DNA from: Planctomycetia bacterium
Lineage (GTDB): Bacteria; Planctomycetota; Planctomycetia; Pirellulales; UBA1268
Direction: 5' to 3'
DNA length: 42,294 nucleotides
Assembly: GCA_009924545.1 (NCBI GenBank)
Contig: RFRL01000005.1
Location: 1-42,294, forward strand
This document shows, piece after piece, positions 1-7,019 of the stretch (positions are counted from its first letter, which is position 1; each line of letters begins with the position of its first letter). The notes beneath the pieces were generated by a model, which did no database searches, was not told the DNA's origin, and was given only the letters and a program-made list of their open reading frames with translations. The position numbers were made by a program, and so were the translations under genes.

Positions 1-497
1 AGGACAGCCACCGCTCCATCCGCTTCCGTCCCAACCCCGACCCGATCGACCGGGGTCGAGGAGAACACGAGGGCGTACGACCATTCCCCCTCCGCCGGTT
101 CAGCGACGGCGGGCCCCTCCGGACGGAAGTTGGCATCCTCGACGAGACCCCGCCGGAGGTGGACGAGACCCCGGGCGTCACTCACATCGAGCCTCTCGGC
201 GGCGCGCAGCCGCAGGGGGCCAACGGCCTCCGGGTGCTCCGCCGACTGCGGGGCCGGCCGGACGCGGGACCACAGTTCCACGCGCCGCGCCGTGGTGATC
301 GCCCGGGCCACCTCGGGCCCATAGAAGGCGAGGCAGGCGCGGGTCTGCCCCCGTTGCCAAGCGATCCCCACGCAGGCAGCCACCACCCCGAGGGTCACCA
401 ACCCCACCACCAACCGCCGGCCGCGCCCATCGGCCGGCTGTCGGGGCACGGTAAGGATGGCGTCGGCACGATCCTGGAAGCGGTTCACGGGGTTCAC
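1..497 (-). CDS. Hypothetical single-pass membrane protein, 3' end outside the window
   Basis: I do not recognise this family. The reading frame is open on the minus strand from position 497 through the window edge, giving about 165 visible residues. The start is one of two in-frame GTG codons (497 or 488, separated by Asn-Pro); no good ribosome binding site precedes either, and a TTG a little further upstream is also possible. After a basic stretch (GRGRR) there is one hydrophobic segment at about residues 28-46 (LVVGLVTLGVVAACVGIAW). An outward-facing domain follows, beginning RGQTRACLAFYGPEVARA. This topology suggests a small protein anchored by its N-terminus with most of its mass outside the cytoplasm. 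It is divergent from the 75-residue gene at 611, and the shared upstream region holds a TATACT box. Codon use and amino-acid composition fit a real gene better than the overlapping frames, which are rich in Arg, Gly and Pro. Confidence 0.6.
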   Translation of the reverse strand, partial: MNPVNRFQDRADAILTVPRQPADGRGRRLVVGLVTLGVVAACVGIAWQRGQTRACLAFYGPEVARAITTARRVELWSRVRPAPQSAEHPEAVGPLRLRAAERLDVSDARGLVHLRRGLVEDANFRPEGPAVAEPAEGEWSYALVFSSTPVDRVGVGTEADGAVAV

Positions 498-523
498 CAG
501 AGAAGGGAGCAAACATGGGAGGA

Positions 524-529
524 TATACT
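524..529 (+). promoter_or_regulatory. Probable -10 box TATACT upstream of the small gene and aroB
   Basis: TATACT lies in an otherwise GC-rich divergent intergenic region, about 80 nt before the ATG at 611. No convincing -35 is visible at 17 nt. The sequence is nearly symmetric (GGATATACTG), so it could also serve the leftward gene. This is inferred from composition and position only. Confidence 0.35.
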
Positions 530-610
530 GTTCACCAGCGGCGGCGACGCCCCCGGAATGAGCCTGGGGGCAGGATGTCCGCCGACCTGCCGGCAGCGAC
601 AGGACGCACC

Positions 611-838
611 ATGCCCAACGCGTTCGACCCCTACCGCGAGGCCCTCGTCGTCGAGGCGCGTACCATCTGGCCCGAAGACTACGACGATTGGTCGGCCGCC
701 GACCGCGAACGGGTCGAGGCGGCACTCCACGCCAGCCCAGGGGAGGCCGCCGAGTTGGACTACACCCGGCAGCATTCCGGCTTCGCCCGGGTCGTCACCG
801 TGACTGCGGCCGACCTGGAGCGCCTCGGCGCGGGCTGA
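611..838 (+). CDS. Small conserved hypothetical protein coupled to aroB
   Basis: This is a 75-residue soluble acidic protein beginning MPNAFDPYREALVVEARTIW and ending LERLGAG. I chose the ATG at 611 because AGGA lies about 6 nt upstream and the conserved-looking core starts there; in-frame ATGs at 515 and 575 would add an Arg-rich, low-complexity N-terminus. There are no membrane segments and no cysteines. The stop codon ends one base before the GTG of aroB, so the two are almost certainly co-transcribed and translationally coupled. Function unknown. The gene order suggests a housekeeping partner of aroB, but nothing in the sequence gives an activity. Confidence 0.65.
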   Translation: MPNAFDPYREALVVEARTIWPEDYDDWSAADRERVEAALHASPGEAAELDYTRQHSGFARVVTVTAADLERLGAG

Positions 839-839
839 A

Positions 840-1946
840 GTGGCATTTTCCCAGCGTGAAATCCGCTTTTCAGGCGGCCGGACCTGCCAAGTGGTGGTGG
901 GGCCGGGGGCACTCAGACCCCTCGTGAAGAAGATCGCCGCGACCGGTGCCCGGCGGGTGGTGGTGATCGCCGACGCCGCCGTCGCCGCGGGGCCGGCGGC
1001 AGCCCTTGGCGCCGCGCTCGAGTCCGCCGGGGTGGCGACCACCACGCTCACCGTCCCCTCCGGAGAGCGGGCAAAATCGGCTGCCGAAGTGGTCCACCTG
1101 TGGGAGGCGCTGGCCGAAATCCCTGCCGACCGGGCGACCCACGTGGTGGCCGTGGGCGGGGGCGTCGTCGGCGATCTGGCTGGTTTCGTGGCGGCGACTT
1201 TCGTCCGCGGGCTCCCCGTCTGGCAGGTGCCGACCACCCTGGTGGCCCAGGTCGACAGCTCGATCGGCGGCAAGACGGGCATCAACCTGGCCGCCGGAAA
1301 GAACCTCGTCGGAGCCTTCTGGCAGCCTCTGGGGGTGGCATGTGACGCCGACACGCTGGCCACCCTCCCCGACCGGGAGTACCGCAGCGGCTTGGCCGAG
1401 GTGGTCAAATACGGGGTGATCCTCGACGCTGAGCTCTTTGCCTGGCTCGAAGCCCACGCGGAAAAGGTCTTGGCCCGGGACACGGCGGCCGTGTCGCGGA
1501 TGGTGGTTCGCTGCGTCGATCTCAAGGCCCGGGTTGTCGAGGAGGACGAACAGGAGCGCACCGGACTGCGGGCGATCCTCAATTATGGCCACACCGTCGG
1601 CCATGCCCTGGAAACGCTGGCGGGCTACGGCACGCTGCTCCACGGGGAGGCGGTGGCGATCGGGATGACGGCCGCCGCCCGGATCGCCCTGGCGACGGGG
1701 CGATGGGGGGTGGAACCGGCACGCCGTCAAGCCTCGCTGCTGGCCCGATTCGATCTCCCCCTTGCCGCCCCACGGGGACTCCCCCCCATTGCCGCCGCCG
1801 ACATCCTTTCGGCCATGGTCCGCGACAAGAAAACTCTCCACGGGAAGGTGCGATTCGTTCTTCCCACGGCTATCGGCCGGGTGGAGATCGCGGATGACGT
1901 CGATGCCGCGATCGTCGGGCAGGTTGTGGCGGATCTTCTTTCTTAG
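840..1946 (+). CDS. aroB: 3-dehydroquinate synthase
   Basis: AroB catalyses the second step of the shikimate pathway, conversion of DAHP to 3-dehydroquinate, using NAD and a divalent metal in the cytoplasm. The protein has 368 residues, the usual length. The NAD-binding glycine motif AVGGGVVGDLAGF is at about residues 104-116. The substrate-binding segment VDSSIGGKTGINL is at 138-150. Metal ligands are expected from Glu in SGLAEVVKYG (about 187), His in NYGHTVGHALE (about 249-258) and His in LLHGEAVAIGM (about 268). Translation starts at GTG 840, one base after the upstream stop, with no separate Shine-Dalgarno sequence, so it probably depends on coupling to the 75-residue gene. No other shikimate genes are adjacent. 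The protein appears intact. Confidence 0.97.
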   Translation: MAFSQREIRFSGGRTCQVVVGPGALRPLVKKIAATGARRVVVIADAAVAAGPAAALGAALESAGVATTTLTVPSGERAKSAAEVVHLWEALAEIPADRATHVVAVGGGVVGDLAGFVAATFVRGLPVWQVPTTLVAQVDSSIGGKTGINLAAGKNLVGAFWQPLGVACDADTLATLPDREYRSGLAEVVKYGVILDAELFAWLEAHAEKVLARDTAAVSRMVVRCVDLKARVVEEDEQERTGLRAILNYGHTVGHALETLAGYGTLLHGEAVAIGMTAAARIALATGRWGVEPARRQASLLARFDLPLAAPRGLPPIAAADILSAMVRDKKTLHGKVRFVLPTAIGRVEIADDVDAAIVGQVVADLLS

Positions 1947-2305
1947 GGTCGACCGCCCCCCGGCGCCGCTTGCCGGTGGGGCGATTCACGCCACCCCCCT
2001 GGGGCGAATCGAACCGCCGGGCGGTCGCTCGCCCCTCTCCGGGGCGCCGGCCAGGGCCGCTGGAAGTCGATGCAAACCGAGAAAAAGGGCTTTGATTCAC
2101 GATGTTCTTGCGATTCGCGGAAAAATCGCGGACAGCCAAAACGCTTTTGGCACACCACCTGCACCTGATTGAGACGCCAGAGGCAAACACCACCAGCCCA
2201 ACGGGCCGGGGGTGGTTACCTGGGGACGCGTTCGGAACCAGTTGGTGCCGGGGCGTCCGGAAGCGTCACCTGCTCTCACCGGCAGTCGTCAACGGAGGAA
2301 GGATC
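1947..2305 (+). other. 359-nt gene-free region with several hairpins ahead of the pseudo-receiver cluster
   Basis: No convincing gene lies here. The first part is very GC-rich. From about 2085 it becomes richer in A/T and contains a row of inverted repeats: GCGATT/AATCGC (2110-2115 with 2124-2129), a perfect GCCAAAA-CGC-TTTTGGC hairpin at 2135-2151, and a nested structure pairing ACCACC (2189-2194) with GGTGGT (2211-2216) around GCCC-AAC-GGGC (2196-2206). The hairpin at 2135-2151 could terminate aroB transcription, though no U-tract follows. The rest may be the 5' leader of the 46-residue gene at 2306. I could not match it to a known riboswitch. Confidence 0.4.
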
Positions 2306-2446
2306 ATGAACGGCTCGAACATGGCGCGGGGTGTTTCGTCAGGAACCGTCGGGACCGCCCCGGCACTCGCCTGGTTCACCCGGTCCGATTGTGTGCTGTG
2401 CCTGCTGCCGATTTCGCTGTTTCTCCCCATCCTCTCGTTGATCTGA
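2306..2446 (+). CDS. 46-residue hydrophobic peptide with a strong ribosome binding site
   Basis: The ATG at 2306 is preceded by GGAGGAAGG at ideal distance, the strongest Shine-Dalgarno sequence in the neighbourhood, which is the main reason for calling this gene. The product is 46 residues: a polar N-terminal half (MNGSNMARGVSSGTVG) and a C-terminal half holding a short CxxC-like pair (DCVLC) that runs into a hydrophobic tail ending ISLFLPILSLI. That tail could insert in the membrane. A 15-bp hairpin (2478-2520) and then two pseudo-receiver genes follow on the same strand, so it is probably the first gene of that cluster. There are no runs of one amino acid as in attenuation leader peptides. 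Function unknown. Confidence 0.5.
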   Translation: MNGSNMARGVSSGTVGTAPALAWFTRSDCVLCLLPISLFLPILSLI

Positions 2447-2477
2447 CGTTCTGGACCTGCCCCACGGCAGGCCGGAT

Positions 2478-2520
2478 GCAGGCGGTGCGTGGCCGTGGAA
2501 AACGTCCACGCACCGCTTGC
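2478..2520 (+). other. 15-bp stem hairpin between the small peptide gene and the first pseudo-receiver gene
   Basis: Left arm 2478-2492 and right arm 2506-2520 pair along 15 bp with a single G-U, around a 13-nt loop rich in A (GGAAAA). No U-tract follows, so it is not a classical intrinsic terminator. It starts 31 nt after the stop of the 46-residue gene and ends about 80 nt before the ATG at 2603. This position suits an intercistronic RNA processing or stability element, or a partial terminator that sets the ratio of the peptide to the receiver proteins. Confidence 0.55.
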
Positions 2521-2602
2521 CCCGGCGGCTGCCCAGTTCGCCTGTCGACCCGTCCGTGGCGAAAAGGCCGCGGGAAACCGAATCCGTGGAAGGAGTGCTG
2601 AC

Positions 2603-3112
2603 ATGTCCACGCCTCACCAGTCCTCACAGGGTCCGCACGATCGTGTTGCGGCGCAGCGGACGCGCGAGATCGTGATCGTCGATTCCGCGATCCACCACTA
2701 CGCCGATTTCGTCGCCGCAGCTCGCAAGGGAATCATCGGCCTTCATTTCTGTGCCGATGGGCGTGCCGCCATGCGGATGGCCAAGCGGTTCCGGGCCGAC
2801 ATTTGGCTGGTTGCCGGCGACCTGCCCGACATGTCGGGATTCGATCTGCTCGACATGCTCACCGAGGACATCGAGCAGAGCAGCGTCGATCCCCTCCGTT
2901 CAGGCTCGGCGGTGTCGCTGGGGCACCTCGACGAAGTCGCCAAGTCCCGCGTCTACGTCGTGGCCGATGAGTACCGCATCGAGGATGAGCAGCGGGCCTT
3001 GGCCGCTGGCGTGGCCGGCTACCGTGTCCGTCCCGTGACCCTCGACATCCTCAGCGCCGCCGGCTTCGAGACTCCGGCCCCGGCTTCGCTGGTGGCGGCC
3101 CCACGTTCCTGA
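2603..3112 (+). CDS. Degenerate receiver-domain protein (pseudo-receiver 1)
   Basis: This is a 169-residue soluble protein starting at ATG 2603 with GGAAGGAG upstream. After about 20 polar residues it shows a response-regulator receiver fold: beta1 EIVIVDS (one of the two acidic residues kept), helix 1, LHFCADGRAAMRMA, then DIWLVAGDLPDMSGFDLLDML, which lines up with the family pattern DhhhhDhxhPxMxG. In that alignment the phospho-accepting Asp is replaced by Ala. The later Ser/Thr position is Ala (VYVVADEY), and the conserved Lys before Pro is Arg (GYRVRPV). It should therefore not be phosphorylated in the usual way and probably acts by protein-protein contact. There is no output domain. The next gene encodes a paralogue with the same substitution. 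A standard two-component role is unlikely. Confidence 0.75.
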   Translation: MSTPHQSSQGPHDRVAAQRTREIVIVDSAIHHYADFVAAARKGIIGLHFCADGRAAMRMAKRFRADIWLVAGDLPDMSGFDLLDMLTEDIEQSSVDPLRSGSAVSLGHLDEVAKSRVYVVADEYRIEDEQRALAAGVAGYRVRPVTLDILSAAGFETPAPASLVAAPRS

Positions 3113-3176
3113 CATCCGTTCATTCCCTGTTCCACGAACTGACCCACATCCTGACCGACCCACGAGGAGCTTGACC

Positions 3177-3647
3177 ATGGCCAACGACATCGCACCCGCG
3201 GTCCTCCGGATCGCGGTTGTTGACCCCCGGTTCGACGATCACGTCGACCTCGCAACCGAGGCGCGTGCCGGTCACGTGGAGTTGCACTTCCGTGCCAGCG
3301 GCGCGGAGGCCCTGAAACTCGCCCGTCACCGCCACTTTGACGCGTGGCTCGTGGCCGGCGAACTCGACGACATGGCCGGCCGCGATTTCGCCGGTCTGCT
3401 CCGGGAGCGGATCGACTCGGGTCTCGTCGAGACGCAGGGTGTCGAAGCGACCCGTGTGCTGCTCTTCGGGGAGGCGGCGGCCGGCGACGTCGGGATCAGC
3501 CTCCCCGTGACCGTCGACGCGATCCGCACCGCGATCGAAGGGCCGAAGCCCGCCACCACTGAAGGCTGGTGGATGGCGAAGGTGCCGGCCCTGCCCCTGG
3601 GAGTCACGGCGGCGGTGATGGTGATCGCCCTGCTGGTCGTCGGCTGA
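3177..3647 (+). CDS. Degenerate receiver-domain protein with C-terminal membrane anchor (pseudo-receiver 2)
   Basis: This is a 156-residue paralogue of the preceding product. The start is ATG 3177 with GAGGAG 7 nt upstream; a TTG at 3171 is too close to that site. Shared blocks are IAVVDPRFDDH, VELHFRASGAEALKLA and FDAWLVAGELDDMAG. The phospho-acceptor position is again Ala, and the usual Pro of the loop is Asp. The C-terminal receiver elements (Thr/Ser and Lys) are not recognisable. Unlike its neighbour, it ends in a single hydrophobic helix, roughly residues 137-155 (LPLGVTAAVMVIALLVVG), so it is probably tail-anchored with the receiver-like part in the cytoplasm. Its gene follows pseudo-receiver 1 by 64 nt in the same direction. 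A plausible reading is one soluble and one anchored partner, but no activity can be assigned. Confidence 0.75.
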   Translation: MANDIAPAVLRIAVVDPRFDDHVDLATEARAGHVELHFRASGAEALKLARHRHFDAWLVAGELDDMAGRDFAGLLRERIDSGLVETQGVEATRVLLFGEAAAGDVGISLPVTVDAIRTAIEGPKPATTEGWWMAKVPALPLGVTAAVMVIALLVVG

Positions 3648-3679
3648 CCCGTGTGCGCCTGCGAGGCCATCGGTTGCGA

Positions 3680-5044
3680 TCACCACCGGGCTTCGATCGC
3701 CATCCCCCCCATGTCGGCGATCGGCATCGGGACGACGCTGATGTCCATCCCGGCATAGCGCCACTCCGTCCGGTCAACGGCCATGGCACTGGCCCACGCC
3801 AGGTACCAGCCGAGGAACGCCTGTGACGGATAATGGGCGTTGTCGGTGATGCGGGAGAAGGCCACGAAGGTCGAGCACACATAGAGCCCCCCCTTGGCCC
3901 AGGGACTCTCGACCATGTCGGCCGCGGCGAGGAACGGGATCGCCCCCACGAAGGCGTGGCCGCTGACGCCGTTGTTGTCGTTGAAGAAGTGCCACTGGCT
4001 GCCGGCCGAACCCTCTCCCGGTCGTGAGGCCCCGGTCACCCACTGCATGGCGTAGACCGGCGGTGCGCCGACCGCGAAGATCCGCAGCGAGCGGGAGCCC
4101 CATTCGCCCACCAGGTCGCCCGAGGGGCGCCCCTCGAAGAGCAATCCGGCCGCAGCGGCGGCACCGAACACCGGCAGGGCGTATCTCCCTTCACCGATGC
4201 CCTTGCAGCCGGAGAAGAACGTGCCCAGGTCGGTCGGCGCCACGCTCTCCTGCCAGGCGGTCTGGACCGTCGTGTCGAATCCGGTGTTGGCCATCAGCGC
4301 CCCGGCACCGAAGGCGGCCGTGAGGCAGACGAGGCTGTCGCAGGCGTAGAAATTCTGCTCATCGCTGAGCAATTTGTGCCACGCCCGCGAGAGTCGGGGA
4401 TAATGGCTCGCGGCCCAAGGGGGTCCCGTCGGCGGCGGTCCGAGCACCGCCGCATCGGGCAGCTGAGGCAGTGGCGCGACCTCCAATTCGTGGGACACCA
4501 AGCGAGTCACCAGATCGGCGGCGATCCCCGCCGGGGCCGCGGCATTCCCACCCCCGGCCCAATCGACCCGGCCGTCGATCAGCGCGGCCGACAGCGGCCC
4601 ACCGCCCCGGCCGACGATGGTCTCGGTTTCGACGAACGCGTCGATCCACGCGCCGTCGGCGGCCGGGCGCACGCGGGCGATCACCCGTCGCCGCGGGGGA
4701 CGGGCCGCCAGCACGTTGATCCCGTCGGGAACGGCAGCCTCCATCCAGGCCGAGCGGACCACACCCGGCCGGGGTGGGTTCTGGTCGGGATCGGGAGGCA
4801 GGGTGTCGACGACCGGCCAGTCGCTGGCGACCGTGTCGATCGTCTGCAGCCACACCGTGCGGGCATCGCCACCGGCCAGGAAGGCGCTGCCGGCCGGGTC
4901 GGCGTCAGCCACGGCGAGTGGCTGGCAGGCCAGCATGGCCGCCACCAGCAACGCCCGCTCCCATCGCGTTGCCGTAGACACGACACCGGGAGCCGCGGCC
5001 GCGCACCGGGCCGGATCGGGTCGATGAAAGCGTGGTGAAGGCAT
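3680..5044 (-). CDS. PAP2-superfamily phosphatase-like exported or membrane protein
   Basis: The C-terminal half carries the PAP2 (phosphatidic acid phosphatase type 2/haloperoxidase) signature: GASRPGEG at about residue 338, GVSGHAF with the expected His at about 363, and SRITDNAHYPS with a His at about 404. The last motif usually reads SRxxxxxHxxxD; here Gln-Ala follows where Asp is common. The family removes phosphate from lipid or prenyl phosphates at the membrane, but the substrate here is unknown. The N-terminal half is a proline- and aspartate-rich domain I do not recognise. From ATG 5044 the product has 454 residues with a signal-like stretch LLVAAMLACQPLAVADA. A GTG at 4981 would place that signal closer to the N-terminus and is a good alternative. 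It lies downstream of the aldehyde dehydrogenase-like gene and converges with the pseudo-receiver genes. Confidence 0.75.
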   Translation of the reverse strand: MPSPRFHRPDPARCAAAAPGVVSTATRWERALLVAAMLACQPLAVADADPAGSAFLAGGDARTVWLQTIDTVASDWPVVDTLPPDPDQNPPRPGVVRSAWMEAAVPDGINVLAARPPRRRVIARVRPAADGAWIDAFVETETIVGRGGGPLSAALIDGRVDWAGGGNAAAPAGIAADLVTRLVSHELEVAPLPQLPDAAVLGPPPTGPPWAASHYPRLSRAWHKLLSDEQNFYACDSLVCLTAAFGAGALMANTGFDTTVQTAWQESVAPTDLGTFFSGCKGIGEGRYALPVFGAAAAAGLLFEGRPSGDLVGEWGSRSLRIFAVGAPPVYAMQWVTGASRPGEGSAGSQWHFFNDNNGVSGHAFVGAIPFLAAADMVESPWAKGGLYVCSTFVAFSRITDNAHYPSQAFLGWYLAWASAMAVDRTEWRYAGMDISVVPMPIADMGGMAIEARW

Positions 5045-5188
5045 GCGGAGGATCGCTGGGGGGTCGGGACTGTCCCACCCCCTCGCTGCTCCGGCAAGGT
5101 CTGTTTGCCGCGCCGAGCCCGTGGACCATCCGGCTGGCGGCGTTCCTCCGTCGTCCGGACGGGGCCCCAACCGCCCCCACCAGCCCCG

Positions 5189-6874
5189 TCAGTCGCGCTG
5201 GCTGACGGCCGCAGGCAGCATGCCCACCAACTGCGGGAGCGGCGACCGCCCCCGGGCGACGGCCTCGTACATCGCCACGACCCCGTGGGCGAGCCGACGA
5301 CCACCGCCATGCCAGGGGAACCAAGCCGGAACCAGCCAAGCCGCGAGCGGGGCCCGGAGGATGGTGTTGTGGACGAGGGGCAGGAGGAGAGGATCGTGCA
5401 CCCAGCCGATACCACTTTGCGGGTGGGCCAGGGTGCCACCGGGAAAACCGCCCCAGGGAATGCTCGCCGCGGCATACGCCAGCGCCGACCAGGTGTTGAC
5501 CGCCACCACCCCGTATTCCAGATGGTCGACGACCATGGCGGCCCGGCGGCTCTCCGCGCCACCGAGCGTTCCCGGGATGGTCACGCTCGCCGCCAGGGAT
5601 CCCGGCATGCGCCGGGTGAGCTCCACCGCCTCGCCACAGAAGGCATCGAAGCCATCGGCATCGAGGGGCACCTCGGCGACCACCGGCACGAACCATTCGC
5701 GGTCGATCAACGCCCCGTCGCGCCGCGGATCGATCCCGGCGCGCAGCACCCACGGCAGCGTGCCGTCGGCTGGAACCGGACCACCGCTGGCCGCTTCCCA
5801 CAGCGCGGCGGCCCCGGGATACCAGGCCGGCCGCGCGGCGGCCGCGGCCAGCCGGCTGTTGACGGCCGTCAGAAAAGCCTCGCGCTGGTCCCACGCGCGG
5901 CAGGTGACCAGACACTTGGTGGCGATGCAGTTGAACGAGGTGTTGTTGATGATCGAGGCGGCGACGCAGTCGGCCTGGCGGCGGAGTTCGGCGGCGGAAT
6001 AGCACCCGGGCAGGATGATCCACGGCGTGACGTTGCCCAACTCGCAGGTGATCGACTTGACGAGCCGGGGCTGGTCGTCGGCGGAGTGTGGCCCCGCCCT
6101 CCCCCACACGATCGCGTCGAACGCCGCCTGGCCGCCGGTGAGGTGGACATGCGACACCGCCGGCGCGGCGAGGAGCGCCTGTGCGATGTCGGCCCCGCCG
6201 GTGGCGATGGCGAGGAGGTCAGCCTCGATCAGCGGGGCCAACGCCCGCCGGAACACCGGCTCGAGGGCCGCATGCACCGGGTGCAATTTGAGGGCCACCG
6301 CCCGGCCGTGCCCGAAGATCTGGCTGATGCAATCGGCCACGGGCAGACCCGTGACGTTGCCCGCACCGAGCACGACGGCGATCCCCCCGGCTGCCGGTCG
6401 GATCGCGGCCTCCTCACGCCACGCGCGGTCGAAGGCCGACGGCCCGCCCGGATCGATGCAGCGCACCTCGGCGCGGTGACCGCCGAAGATCGCACCGTCC
6501 CCGAGACCGGGCTCGGGGAGCACGTCGATCCCGACGAGGTCGCGGCCACCGGCGGTGATCCCGAAGCGCGGTCCGCGACCCCGTGGCCGCGGCCGCCCCT
6601 GCTTGGCGACGTCGTCGAGGCAGCGCGCCGTGACAAGGAGCAGGCGGAGCGTCGCCAAGGGCCCGGTCGCCGTCTCCTCCGCCGCGACGGCGGCGCCCCC
6701 CGTGCCGCCGCCGCGTTTGACCGCCACCGCCGCGGCCACCCAATCGCGGGTCGCCGCAGCCGTGCACCGGGCCGTCTCCAGGGCCAGCCGGCCACGCGCG
6801 GCGGCATCGCGCCCGGCATGGCGGGACGCGCCGGTGGCGAGCCGGGACAGGATGTCGGTTGGTCGTGGTTCCAC
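5189..6874 (-). CDS. Aldehyde dehydrogenase-family protein
   Basis: This is a 561-residue member of the NAD(P)-dependent aldehyde dehydrogenase superfamily. Visible motifs are the cofactor-loop equivalent VHLTGGQAAFD (about 243-253), the catalytic Glu in TCELGNVTPW (about 278) and the catalytic Cys in SFNCIATK (about 316). The motifs differ from the commonest forms (FTGS, LELGG, GQxC), so it belongs to a divergent branch, and the aldehyde or acyl substrate cannot be named. I chose GTG 6874 because GGGGGAGGAG sits just upstream; a GTG at 6889 would place that element inside the gene. The C-terminus holds a hydrophobic stretch (LAAWLVPAWFPWHGG). It is divergent from recQ and followed by the PAP2 gene on the same strand, about 145 nt apart. 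Confidence 0.85.
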   Translation of the reverse strand: MEPRPTDILSRLATGASRHAGRDAAARGRLALETARCTAAATRDWVAAAVAVKRGGGTGGAAVAAEETATGPLATLRLLLVTARCLDDVAKQGRPRPRGRGPRFGITAGGRDLVGIDVLPEPGLGDGAIFGGHRAEVRCIDPGGPSAFDRAWREEAAIRPAAGGIAVVLGAGNVTGLPVADCISQIFGHGRAVALKLHPVHAALEPVFRRALAPLIEADLLAIATGGADIAQALLAAPAVSHVHLTGGQAAFDAIVWGRAGPHSADDQPRLVKSITCELGNVTPWIILPGCYSAAELRRQADCVAASIINNTSFNCIATKCLVTCRAWDQREAFLTAVNSRLAAAAARPAWYPGAAALWEAASGGPVPADGTLPWVLRAGIDPRRDGALIDREWFVPVVAEVPLDADGFDAFCGEAVELTRRMPGSLAASVTIPGTLGGAESRRAAMVVDHLEYGVVAVNTWSALAYAAASIPWGGFPGGTLAHPQSGIGWVHDPLLLPLVHNTILRAPLAAWLVPAWFPWHGGGRRLAHGVVAMYEAVARGRSPLPQLVGMLPAAVSQRD

Positions 6875-6977
6875 GCTCTCCTCCCCCACCGCCGGCGGGC
6901 CGGCACCACCAGGCGATGAACCATCCTATGCGTGGGCGGCACCCGGCCCACCGGGCGAGCCCGCACCGCCGCCCATC

Positions 6978-6986
6978 TGGTAGGCT
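6978..6986 (+). promoter_or_regulatory. Extended -10 promoter element for recQ
   Basis: TGG-TAGGCT lies 33 nt before the GTG of recQ. The same TGG-plus-TAnnnT arrangement at similar distance precedes carB and transketolase, with a CAGACT variant before the isomerase gene, which is the main support. No clear -35 is visible. Confidence 0.4.
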
Positions 6987-7019
6987 GCGGAATTCCCCGA
7001 CCCAGAGCCAGGTGTCTCC

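Noticed and set aside
1985-2035. Possible tRNA on the minus strand, with GGTTCGATTCGCC resembling a T-arm
   Set aside because: The T-stem does not pair in the correct register, and no acceptor stem or anticodon arm can be built around it.
2306-3112. Toxin-antitoxin pair (hydrophobic peptide plus following gene)
   Set aside because: The following gene is a receiver-like protein with a paralogue beside it and no similarity to an antitoxin; the 31-nt gap to a long hairpin also does not fit the usual overlap.
5105-6919. Long plus-strand reading frame antisense to the aldehyde dehydrogenase gene
   Set aside because: Its product is rich in Arg, Gly, Pro and His with no motifs, as expected for the shadow of a GC-rich gene; the minus strand encodes a clear enzyme.
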